IMG/VR virus record: IMGVR_UViG_3300042484_000306
Span: 1 to 30,705 of that record
Direction: 5' to 3' (one strand)
DNA: 30,705 nucleotides
Origin: a virus
Part shown: one piece after another, positions 22,890 to 30,432 of the stretch
How the letters are laid out: every line of letters starts with the position of its first letter
Position numbering within the stretch: the first letter of the stretch is position 1
The notes under the pieces: model-generated
Seen by the model: only the letters and a program-made list of their open reading frames with translations
The model's database searches: none
Told to the model about the DNA's origin: nothing
Position numbers and translations under genes: made by a program

Positions 22890-23805
22890 AGATATATATA
22901 CCGCAGAACAAGTTCGTCGTGTTTTAACTGGTGCTGGAATTGATATTGAGGCAGAGTATGGAACCGATTATATTATCTTTTGTCCATATCACAATAATAA
23001 TAGAACTCCTGCTGGAGAAGTATCAAAAGATCATGGAATGTTTTTTTGCTTTGGATGTCAAACAACAAAAACACTTATTGAGTTCATAATGTATACATCT
23101 AATAGAACATATTTTGAAGCAGTTAGATATATTAAAGGAAAAGAACAAGAAACTAATATTGAAGATTCAGTTAATAAAGCGTTAATTGAAAAACCAGAGT
23201 TTGTTCAATATGATGAATTATTAATTAAAAGATTAAACAACCAAGCGTTAGAGTCTCCAAGAGCAATTAGGTATTTTGAAGGAAGAAGTATTACTAAAGA
23301 TTCTATTGAGAAATTTAGTCTTGGTTATTCAGAAAAACAAGATTCGGTAACGATTCCAATCCACTCACCTGACGGAATGTGTATAGGGTTTGTTGCTAGA
23401 ACTATTGAAGGAAAAGAGTTTAAGAATACACCAGGATTGGCAAAAGGCAAAGTATTATTTAATCTTCATAGAATAAAGGCATCAAGTACTGTATATGTAG
23501 TTGAGTCATCTTTTGATGCAATTAGGTTGGACCAAGTTGGATTCCCTGCGGTTGCTACGCTAGGGGCAAATGTTTCTGCAGCACAGATAAAGTTATTAGA
23601 AAAATATTTTAATAACATTGTACTGATTGCAGATAACGATGATGCAGGCGTAATAATGAGAGACAAGTTAATTGAAAAACTTGGACCTGTTGTTACATCT
23701 GTTTACATAGATAAAAAATATAAAGATATAGGCGACATGGATGATGATGCAATTAAAAAACTGGAGTTTCAGTTTGACAATTCCATCATTGGTATGTTAA
23801 GATAG
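22882..23805 (+). CDS. DNA primase, DnaG-like
   Basis: This 307-residue protein is a DnaG-type primase, making RNA primers for DNA synthesis. It has an N-terminal CHC2 zinc finger, C34-x2-H37 and C56-x2-C59. The central RNA polymerase/Toprim domain has the acidic motif YVVESSFDAIRL (E208) and then IADNDDAG (D251, D253). The start at 22882 has a GAGG Shine-Dalgarno and puts the zinc finger at the usual position; an upstream in-frame ATG at 22840 would only add residues inside the helicase gene. A helicase-binding C-terminal domain like that of cellular DnaG appears to be missing, since the protein ends about 50 residues after the Toprim acidic loop. It overlaps the helicase stop by eight bases. 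Confidence 0.88.
   Translation: MVKDIYTAEQVRRVLTGAGIDIEAEYGTDYIIFCPYHNNNRTPAGEVSKDHGMFFCFGCQTTKTLIEFIMYTSNRTYFEAVRYIKGKEQETNIEDSVNKALIEKPEFVQYDELLIKRLNNQALESPRAIRYFEGRSITKDSIEKFSLGYSEKQDSVTIPIHSPDGMCIGFVARTIEGKEFKNTPGLAKGKVLFNLHRIKASSTVYVVESSFDAIRLDQVGFPAVATLGANVSAAQIKLLEKYFNNIVLIADNDDAGVIMRDKLIEKLGPVVTSVYIDKKYKDIGDMDDDAIKKLEFQFDNSIIGMLR
23774..23803 (+). promoter_or_regulatory. Promoter for the SSB-polymerase-recombinase block
   Basis: TTGACA (23774-23779) and TAAGAT (23798-23803), 18 bases apart, are joined by a TG extension at 23795. A Shine-Dalgarno AAGGAG starts at 23817, 13 bases after the -10 box, repeating the spacing of the other promoters. It lies inside the end of the primase gene and would transcribe the gene at 23834. 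Confidence 0.6.
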
Positions 23806-23833
23806 ATAAAACACATAAGGAGAAAAAAATAAT

Positions 23834-24490
23834 ATGACTATTGTAAAGGGACTAAAAAATATTAATGCCCTAGTTGACAAACCAAAATATGATGAAAACT
23901 CTCCAAAGGTAAGATGGTTAAAACTTGCCGATGGACAATCTGCAAAGATTAGATTCATTGAAGAACTTGATGAAGATTCTGCAAATTATAATGCAGAACG
24001 TGGACTAGCACTTGTTGTTAAAGAACACACAAATCCAAAAGACTATAAGCGCAAGGCTGTAGATACTATGGAAACAGAAGGACGTGACTGGGCTGAAGAA
24101 ATGCATCGTAAAGATCCAAAGGCTGGCTGGAGAGCACGTCTTCGTTTCTATTGCAACGTATTAGTAGATGATGGCATTGAAGAGCCATACATAGCCATTT
24201 GGTCAATGGGCGTAAGTAAGCAATCTGCTTTTAACACAATTCGTGAATACGCACTTGAAACAGGAAGTATTTCAAATATTACATGGAAGTTAAAGCGTAA
24301 CGGTCAGGGTACTGAAACAAGTTACACACTTATTCCATCTGCACCAGATAAAGAACCATTTGACTGGTCAGCACACAAGCCATACGCTCTTGAGTTAGCA
24401 CTAAAGAAAATTCCTTATGCTGAACAAGAGGCATTTTATTTGGGGTTTGACACTCCATCTGTAACTTCATCAACCAACACAGATTGGTAA
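23834..24490 (+). CDS. Single-stranded DNA-binding protein, gp32-like
   Basis: This 218-residue protein is probably the phage single-stranded DNA-binding protein. The segment KVRWLKLADGQSAKIRFIEEL at about 25-45 resembles the opening strands of the OB-fold in gp32-like proteins, with conserved-looking aromatic and basic residues. Further strands include WRARLRFYCNVLVDDG and PYIAIWSMGVSKQSAF. The C-terminus is a short polar tail ending in TDW, similar in idea to the acidic, aromatic-ended SSB tail but less acidic. Its position between primase and polymerase, with its own promoter and an AAGGAG site, fits a replication protein needed in quantity. The classic bacterial SSB family is less likely. 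Confidence 0.65.
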   Translation: MTIVKGLKNINALVDKPKYDENSPKVRWLKLADGQSAKIRFIEELDEDSANYNAERGLALVVKEHTNPKDYKRKAVDTMETEGRDWAEEMHRKDPKAGWRARLRFYCNVLVDDGIEEPYIAIWSMGVSKQSAFNTIREYALETGSISNITWKLKRNGQGTETSYTLIPSAPDKEPFDWSAHKPYALELALKKIPYAEQEAFYLGFDTPSVTSSTNTDW

Positions 24491-24491
24491 G

Positions 24492-27400
24492 ATGAACTAC
24501 ACAGGCTTACATGTTCATACTCACTACTCCCTATTTGACGGCATAGCAACTCCACAAGAGTATGTAGACCGTGCTAGCAAGTTGGGTATGAGTGCTCTTG
24601 CAATTACAGATCACGGTACACTTTCTGGTCACAGAGAGTTTTATCGTTCTGCAAAAGAAAAGGGTATTAAGCCAATTCTAGGTCTAGAAGGATATATGTG
24701 TGCAGACATATCTGATAAAAGAGATAAGTCTGAAAGAGAAGGTCAACAAGATCTTGTTTATAATCATATTATCCTTCTAGCCAAGAATCAAAAAGGTTTA
24801 GAAAATCTTAATAAAATTAGTGAAATTGCATGGACAGATGGATTTTTTAAAAAACCAAGGTTTGACTTTGCAATTCTTCAAAAATATAAAGAAGGCATTA
24901 TTGTAACATCTGCCTGTCCTAGTAGCGTTATTGTTAAAGCATTAGAAGAACAAGAATTTGCACTTGCTAAAAAGCACATTAAATGGTTTAAAGACAATTT
25001 TGCTAGTGATTATTATATTGAAGTGATGCCACACAATACGCCAGAAATAAACAAATATCTTATTGAACTTGCAGATGAATTTAATATTCGTGTAGTTGTT
25101 ACTCCAGACTGCCATCACTCTGATGAATCACAAAAAGAAGTACAAGAATTTAAACTGATTTTAAATACACATGGAAAAGTAAATAAAGAAGCAACATATG
25201 AAAAATCTAAAAAGAAAACAGATATGATGGAAAGACTTGACTATTTGTATGGTCATGATCGTGATATAACATTTAACAAATTTGATATTCATCTTCTTTC
25301 CTATGAAGAAATTAAAGCAGCAATGGAAAAACAAGGTATTGATAGAGAAGATATATATTCAAATACTATGTTATTAGCAGATACAGTAGAAGATTATGAC
25401 ATTAAGGACAGCCTTAATTTGCTTCCTGTTCAATATAAAAATCCAGACCAAGAGTTAGCAAACTTAGCATTTGCTGCACTAGAAGAAAAAAAACTTAACT
25501 CTAACTGGTTAGGTAATGATATTTATGAACAACGCCTAGATGAAGAACTTCATATTATTAGAGAAAAGAAATTTGCCCCTTACTTTCTTGTAGTACAAAA
25601 TATGATTTCTTGGGCAAAGAAAGAAAGAATTTTAGTTGGCCCAGGCCGTGGATCATCTGCTGGATCTTTAGTATGCTATCTTCTTGGCATTACAGATATT
25701 GATCCATTAGAGCATGGTCTGTTGTTCTTTCGTTTTATTAATCCAGAACGTAATGACTTTCCAGATATTGATACAGACATCCAAGATACTCGTCGTGATG
25801 AAGTAAAAGATTATTTAGTTAGACAATATAGACATGTAGCATCTATTGCAACATTTCTTCAATTTAAAGATAAAGGTGTAGTCCGAGATGTTGCACGAGT
25901 TTTAGACATTCCACTTACAGATGTTAATAAAGTTTTAAAACTTGTTGATACATGGGACGAATACTGCACATCTAAAACCACACAATGGTTTAGGGATAAA
26001 TATCCAGAAGTAGAGATTTACGGAGAACAGTTGCGTGGTCGTATTAGGGGTACTGGAATTCACGCTGCTGGTGTTGTTACCAGTAAAGATCCAATATTTA
26101 GATATGCACCATTAGAAACTCGCTCCTCTCCTGGATCTGATGACCGTATTCCAGTTGTTGGTATTGATATGGAAGAGGCTGAAAAAATCGGTCTAATTAA
26201 AATTGATGCACTTGGGCTTAAAACTTTAAGTGTAGTAAAAGATTGTATTGATATGATTAAAGAAAATCATTATAAAGATGTTGACTTGTTATCTCTTGAT
26301 ATGGCAGATCCAAAAGTATACGAGATGCTTTCAGACGGGTATACTAAAGGTGTGTTTCAATGTGAAGCAACACCATATACGAACCTTTTAGTAAAGATGG
26401 GTGTAAAAAACTTTAATGAGTTAGCAGCCTCAAACGCATTAGTGCGTCCAGGAGCCATGAACACTATTGGTAAAGACTATATTGCTCGTAAACACGGAAA
26501 ACAAAATGTTTCCTATATTCACCAAACTATGAAAGAATTTACCAATGACACATATGGGTGTATCCTATATCAGGAACAGGTTATGCAGGCTTGCGTACAT
26601 CTTGGTGGAATGACAATGGCTGAGGCTGATAAAGTTCGTAAGATCATTGGAAAGAAAAAAGATGCCAAAGAGTTCAATATATTTCAAGATAGGTTTGTTG
26701 CTGGGGCGAGCAAGTACATATCTCCTAATCAAGCCTTGGATCTTTGGAAAGACTTTGAAGAGCATGCGGGATATTCGTTCAACAAAAGTCATGCGGTTGC
26801 TTACTCTACATTATCGTATTGGACGGCGTGGTTAAAATATTATTATCCACTTGAGTTTATGTTTGCCCTTCTTAAAAATGAAAAAGATAAAGATGGTAGA
26901 ACGGAATATCTAATTGAAGCAAAGCGTATGGGTATTTCAATTAAACTACCACACATTAATGATTCAGATTTAGATTTTAAAATTGAGGGTAAAGGTATTC
27001 GCTTCGGCTTAACTGGTATTAAATTTATTTCTAATAACATTGCACAAAAATATATTAGTGCAAGACCATTTGCTAGTTATAAACAACTTGAGGAGTTTAC
27101 TTTTACAAAAGGAAATGGAGTAAATAGTAGAGCACTTAATGCATTAAAGTTAACTGGTGCTGCAACATTTCCTGATAATCCACGTAATGATGAAGAAATT
27201 AAAGAAAATATTTATGAATATTTAAATCTTCCAGAGTTTAATATTTCTATTCCATCTCATTATTATGCATTTATTCAACCAATTGAAGACTTTGAAGAAA
27301 AAGGTTCTTTTATTTTAATGGGTATGGTAAAGTCAATAAAAAGAGGAAAGGGATGGTCAAGAGTTGAAATTTTGGACAAAACTGGGAGTGTTGGTATATT

Positions 27401-27779
27401 TGATGAAGAAGGAACGACTATTGAGACGGGTCGTACTTACTTGGTTCTTAGCAATGACAATAGGATTGTATCTGCAATTCCTGTTGACGAAATAAAAGCA
27501 TCTTCAAACGCACTTGTTAAGTTTTTAAGTTATAAGCAGTTACCATATAAAGAAGATGAAATGTTTGTTATTTCGTTTAAATCAAGAATAACAAAAACTG
27601 GTAAAAAAATGGCCTCTTTAACTTTAGCAGATACTGCAAGGGATCTACACTCAGTAACTGTATTTCCTACTGCATTTCCTAAAGCATACATGCATATTGA
27701 AGAAGGTAAAGCCTATAAGTTTAGTTTTGGTAAAACAAAAGACGGCACAACAATAATGGAGGATATAAATGTCAGTTAA
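24492..27779 (+). CDS. dnaE: DNA polymerase III alpha subunit (DnaE-type) with intact-looking PHP site
   Basis: This 1095-residue protein is a DnaE-type replicative polymerase, near the size of cellular DnaE. The N-terminal PHP domain keeps the metal ligands expected for proofreading: H7, H9, D16, H41, E66, H92, C142, D206 and H208. The palm has GPGRGSSAGS at about 382 and the aspartates of PDIDTD (D425, D427, D429), with the third catalytic aspartate D572 in IKIDALGLKTL. SFNKSHAVAYS starts at 762. A C-terminal OB domain (about 940-985, FILMGMVKSIKRGKGWSR) is present. It begins one base after the SSB stop without a clear Shine-Dalgarno, suggesting coupling. Clamp, loader and a DnaQ-like exonuclease are not in this window, so host factors may be borrowed. 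Confidence 0.92.
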   Translation: MNYTGLHVHTHYSLFDGIATPQEYVDRASKLGMSALAITDHGTLSGHREFYRSAKEKGIKPILGLEGYMCADISDKRDKSEREGQQDLVYNHIILLAKNQKGLENLNKISEIAWTDGFFKKPRFDFAILQKYKEGIIVTSACPSSVIVKALEEQEFALAKKHIKWFKDNFASDYYIEVMPHNTPEINKYLIELADEFNIRVVVTPDCHHSDESQKEVQEFKLILNTHGKVNKEATYEKSKKKTDMMERLDYLYGHDRDITFNKFDIHLLSYEEIKAAMEKQGIDREDIYSNTMLLADTVEDYDIKDSLNLLPVQYKNPDQELANLAFAALEEKKLNSNWLGNDIYEQRLDEELHIIREKKFAPYFLVVQNMISWAKKERILVGPGRGSSAGSLVCYLLGITDIDPLEHGLLFFRFINPERNDFPDIDTDIQDTRRDEVKDYLVRQYRHVASIATFLQFKDKGVVRDVARVLDIPLTDVNKVLKLVDTWDEYCTSKTTQWFRDKYPEVEIYGEQLRGRIRGTGIHAAGVVTSKDPIFRYAPLETRSSPGSDDRIPVVGIDMEEAEKIGLIKIDALGLKTLSVVKDCIDMIKENHYKDVDLLSLDMADPKVYEMLSDGYTKGVFQCEATPYTNLLVKMGVKNFNELAASNALVRPGAMNTIGKDYIARKHGKQNVSYIHQTMKEFTNDTYGCILYQEQVMQACVHLGGMTMAEADKVRKIIGKKKDAKEFNIFQDRFVAGASKYISPNQALDLWKDFEEHAGYSFNKSHAVAYSTLSYWTAWLKYYYPLEFMFALLKNEKDKDGRTEYLIEAKRMGISIKLPHINDSDLDFKIEGKGIRFGLTGIKFISNNIAQKYISARPFASYKQLEEFTFTKGNGVNSRALNALKLTGAATFPDNPRNDEEIKENIYEYLNLPEFNISIPSHYYAFIQPIEDFEEKGSFILMGMVKSIKRGKGWSRVEILDKTGSVGIFDEEGTTIETGRTYLVLSNDNRIVSAIPVDEIKASSNALVKFLSYKQLPYKEDEMFVISFKSRITKTGKKMASLTLADTARDLHSVTVFPTAFPKAYMHIEEGKAYKFSFGKTKDGTTIMEDINVS

Positions 27780-28782
27780 TGTAGAAGATGTATTATCACA
27801 GTTAGACCCAAGAATTAGAAAACGACTTGGTACTGGAGAAGGTGTTACCTTTGAATATCAGCCAACACCAAGTTTTGGATTAAACCGTGCTCTTGGCGGT
27901 GGATTACCATATGGTCGCCAGGTACTTATCTGGGGTAGCAAATCATCTGCTAAGTCCTCTATGTGCCTTCAGATGATCGCATTGGCCCAAGCAGAAGGTA
28001 AGGTATGTGCTTGGATTGATTCAGAAATGTCATATTCAGAAGATTGGGCTAGACAACTTGGGGTAGATCCAACTAAACTAATTTATTCACAAGCAAGAAC
28101 TATTAGTGATATGGTTGACGTAGGTGTTGGGTTAATGAATGCTGGAGTAGACTTAATTGTAGTTGATTCAATTACTTCAATGCTTCCTGCTATATATTTT
28201 GAAAAAGATTCAGATGAAATGAAAGCGTTAGAGAATACTAAACAGATAGGAGCAGAGTCTCGTGACTTTAGTAATGCATGGAAAATGCTTAATTATGCTA
28301 ATAATAAGGTCAAGCCTACTTTGCTTGTTCTTATCAGCCAGTCTCGTAATAATATTAATGCTATGTATACTTCTCAGCAGCCTTCTGGTGGTCAGGCTAC
28401 TAAGTTCTATTCTTCTTGCGTTATTAAGTTATTTAGTTCCGAATCGGATAATCAAGCGCTTAAAGGAAAAATTAAAATAGGAGATAAGTTAATTGAAGAA
28501 AAAATTGGCAGACAAATTCGTTGGGAATTACAATTCTCTAAAACATCTCCAGGCTTTCAATCTGGTGCGTATGATTTTTATTTTAGAGGTGACAATATTG
28601 GTGTTGATGCAATAGGAGATTTAGTAGATACTGCAGAGGCTATGGGATTAGTTAATAGAACTGGCGCATGGTATCAACTAGATGATGGCACAAAAGTGCA
28701 AGGTCGTGATGGTTTTATAAATCGTGTTAAAGAAGATTTAGATTTACAGGAACAACTTAAGGCAAAAATAGTTAATGCTTGA
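27769..28782 (+). CDS. RecA/UvsX-like recombinase
   Basis: This 337-residue protein is a RecA-superfamily strand-exchange ATPase, closer in look to T4 UvsX than to bacterial RecA. It carries Walker A GSKSSAKSS at 56-64, with alanine in place of the glycine before lysine, a deviation also known from UvsX (which has phenylalanine there). Walker B is LIVVDS with D133. A LISQSRNNI segment at about 188 corresponds to the nucleotide-sensing strand and DNA-binding loop region. QPSGGQATKFYSS at about 205 matches the RecA-type glycine-rich motif after loop 2. It overlaps the polymerase end by 11 bases and has a GGAGG site. Recombination-dependent replication and repair are the likely roles. Confidence 0.85.
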   Translation: MSVNVEDVLSQLDPRIRKRLGTGEGVTFEYQPTPSFGLNRALGGGLPYGRQVLIWGSKSSAKSSMCLQMIALAQAEGKVCAWIDSEMSYSEDWARQLGVDPTKLIYSQARTISDMVDVGVGLMNAGVDLIVVDSITSMLPAIYFEKDSDEMKALENTKQIGAESRDFSNAWKMLNYANNKVKPTLLVLISQSRNNINAMYTSQQPSGGQATKFYSSCVIKLFSSESDNQALKGKIKIGDKLIEEKIGRQIRWELQFSKTSPGFQSGAYDFYFRGDNIGVDAIGDLVDTAEAMGLVNRTGAWYQLDDGTKVQGRDGFINRVKEDLDLQEQLKAKIVNA

Positions 28783-28960
28783 ATCTAAGTTTACTGTTTA
28801 TCCTGGCAAGTGGCCATGTAAAACTTGTCAAGAGATTGTAACATCTTTAAGGTATTGGAAAGAAAGTGGAGAGGCTACGTGGATGTGTACACAAAAACAT
28901 ATTTCAAAAGTTGGATTAATTCCACAAAAGAAAAAAAAGAAAGATTTTATAAATGAGTGA
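28775..28960 (+). CDS. Small cysteine-containing, zinc-binding-like protein
   Basis: This 61-residue protein has C15-x2-C18 followed by C38-x3-H42, a plausible CCCH or CCHC zinc site. A basic lysine run near the C-terminus (QKKKKKD) suggests nucleic acid contact. It overlaps the recombinase stop and the next gene's start by eight bases each, so it is locked into the recombination block. I do not recognise a family; an accessory factor for the recombinase or nuclease is one guess. Confidence 0.55.
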   Translation: MLESKFTVYPGKWPCKTCQEIVTSLRYWKESGEATWMCTQKHISKVGLIPQKKKKKDFINE

Positions 28961-29243
28961 AAAAAATGAATCAAAAAGAATAGGTGCAAAGCAACATAAA
29001 AACTCTGGTAGAAACACACAAAAGGGTGATGCTACTTGGAGAGAGTTTGTTGTTGATTTTAAAGAAGCAAGTAAATCATTTACTATAAACAAAGAGGTAT
29101 GGGCTAAAGCAGTTACTGATTCAATTCAGGCTGGTAAAGATAAGTCTCCAGCAATTATTGTAATTCTTGGAGAGGGTAACACAAAGGTAAGGCTTGCTAT
29201 AATTGAAATGAATATGTTAGAACAATTAACGGAAAGGCAATAA
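28953..29243 (+). CDS. PD-(D/E)XK nuclease, Holliday-junction-resolvase-like
   Basis: This 96-residue protein looks like a minimal PD-(D/E)XK nuclease of the phage resolvase type. The sequence GRNTQKGDA carries D26, and FVVDFKEA carries D35 and K37, giving the D...DxK active-site pattern. SFTINKEVWAKAVTDSIQAG follows, then a strand pair PAIIVILG and VRLAIIEM, a layout seen in small putative Holliday junction resolvases. The D in place of E in the DxK motif is within family variation. It lies between the recombinase and further recombination genes, supporting a junction- or branch-cutting role. A glutamate before the motif that often helps was not securely found, so activity is inferred. Confidence 0.6.
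   Translation: MSEKNESKRIGAKQHKNSGRNTQKGDATWREFVVDFKEASKSFTINKEVWAKAVTDSIQAGKDKSPAIIVILGEGNTKVRLAIIEMNMLEQLTERQ
29195..29203 (+). promoter_or_regulatory. Possible internal extended -10 promoter
   Basis: TGCTATAAT lies inside the nuclease gene and is identical to the elements at 5890 and 29565; a further TGA match follows as at 5890. It is 41 bases ahead of the GTG at 29245. Being inside coding sequence it could be chance, so confidence is low. Confidence 0.4.
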
Positions 29244-29244
29244 A

Positions 29245-29562
29245 GTGATAGAACAAAAACAAGCAACAGGAACAACCTTGGATATGGTAAATGGTTTAAC
29301 GGAAATTGCCGATTATATGCAAGACGAAGAGTTAACAGTTGCATTAACAATGATTGCAAAAATTATTATTAAACCAGACATTCCATTGCAAGTTGCTAGT
29401 CTTGAGATTGTAAGACTACAGGCTATTGCAGCAAAAATGTCTTTTAAGGCTACTTGGATGGCCAATGTTGATAAATCTGACAGGGCAAAGAAAAATATAT
29501 ACTTTACAGCAGCAGAAGCAATTAATGATTTGGTATCAGCGCTTAAATACATAATGCGCTAA
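29245..29562 (+). CDS. Conserved-looking small helical protein, unknown
   Basis: This 105-residue protein starts at GTG, one base after the previous stop, with GAAAGG a few bases ahead. It is almost entirely helical: NGLTEIADYMQDEEL, then LQVASLEIVRLQAIAAKMSF and a C-terminal helix AAEAINDLVSALKYIMR. A short positive patch (KSDRAKK) lies before the last helix. Two hydrophobic helix faces suggest an oligomer. I believe similar proteins occur near phage replication genes, but no function can be given. Confidence 0.55.
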   Translation: MIEQKQATGTTLDMVNGLTEIADYMQDEELTVALTMIAKIIIKPDIPLQVASLEIVRLQAIAAKMSFKATWMANVDKSDRAKKNIYFTAAEAINDLVSALKYIMR

Positions 29563-29564
29563 CC

Positions 29565-29573
29565 TGCTATAAT
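29565..29573 (+). promoter_or_regulatory. Extended -10 promoter before the Fe-S nuclease gene
   Basis: TGCTATAAT is a perfect extended -10 starting 3 bases after the previous stop. About 12 bases later comes AAGGAT and then ATG at 29596. It matches the short-chaperone promoter at 5890 in both sequence and spacing. Confidence 0.7.
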
Positions 29574-29595
29574 TAATAGAAAACAAAGGATAAAA

Positions 29596-30432
29596 ATGAC
29601 AAAAAGTTTATTAAAAAGTATTATGATTAAAAACGATAGTTTGCCCAAGCCAGCATTTGATGTTGCTGGTATAGCAGAAAAAATTAATAATGGATACTTA
29701 GCAAATCAAGATCCTAAGTTTATGACTAAAAAAACTTTTGCACCATCTACACTAACCTATAGTGATGGAAATGGAGTGTGTCCTAGATATTGGTACCTTG
29801 CTTTTGAGGGAGCCATATTTGAAAGTTATAGCACGCCATATGATATAGCAAATATGAGTAGCGGAACATTGTCTCATAGCAGAATTGAAAAAGCATTGCT
29901 GGAATCTGGCATTGTTAAAATATATAAAAAAGAAAATCCTAAAACCAAAGAACTGGAAGATAGTACAGAGTTTAAGGTTATTAGTTCCAACCCTCCAATT
30001 TTTGGTTACGGAGACTGCATGATTGTTTGGAACGATGAAGAAATTGTTGGAGAAATAAAGACTCAAAATAATGAAGCATTTGAATATAGAAAAAGAGTGG
30101 GTAAACCTAAACAGGATCACGTAGCACAAACTTTAATATATATGAAAGTGTTAAAAAGATCTAAGGGAATTATTATTTATGAGAATAAAAATAATCATGA
30201 ACTATTATTATTTCCTATTGAGGTAAACGATCACTACAGAGGATGGATAGACAATACATTTGAGTGGATGGAATCTATCTCTGATGCTTGGAAAAACAAA
30301 CAACTACCTATTAAAAATTATAGAAGTAATGCCAAGATTTGTAAAAAGTGTCCAGTAAGAAAAACATGCGATGAGGCTGGAGATGGAATAATTAAGATAG
30401 AATCTCTAAAGGAATTAAGTGAAACTATGTGA
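29596..30432 (+). CDS. Cas4/AddB-like PD-(D/E)XK nuclease with Fe-S cysteines
   Basis: This 278-residue protein resembles RecB-family and Cas4-type exonucleases. The nuclease motifs are in order: H94 (GTLSHSRIEKAL), D140 (FGYGD), E153-x-K155 (VGEIKT), then Q173 to Y182 (QDHVAQTLIY). Four cysteines are placed as in Fe-S cluster nucleases: C62 (GVCPRYW) near the N-terminus and C249, C252 and C258 near the C-terminus (C-x2-C-x5-C). This four-cysteine staple is typical of AddB and Cas4. It has its own extended -10 promoter. No CRISPR array or cas gene is nearby, so end processing during phage recombination or replication is more likely than adaptation. Biochemical polarity cannot be told from sequence. 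Confidence 0.75.
   Translation: MTKSLLKSIMIKNDSLPKPAFDVAGIAEKINNGYLANQDPKFMTKKTFAPSTLTYSDGNGVCPRYWYLAFEGAIFESYSTPYDIANMSSGTLSHSRIEKALLESGIVKIYKKENPKTKELEDSTEFKVISSNPPIFGYGDCMIVWNDEEIVGEIKTQNNEAFEYRKRVGKPKQDHVAQTLIYMKVLKRSKGIIIYENKNNHELLLFPIEVNDHYRGWIDNTFEWMESISDAWKNKQLPIKNYRSNAKICKKCPVRKTCDEAGDGIIKIESLKELSETM

Noticed and set aside
29596-30432. CRISPR adaptation module suggested by the Cas4-like protein
   Set aside because: No repeat-spacer array and no cas1, cas2 or effector genes are visible. Phages carry such nucleases for recombination.
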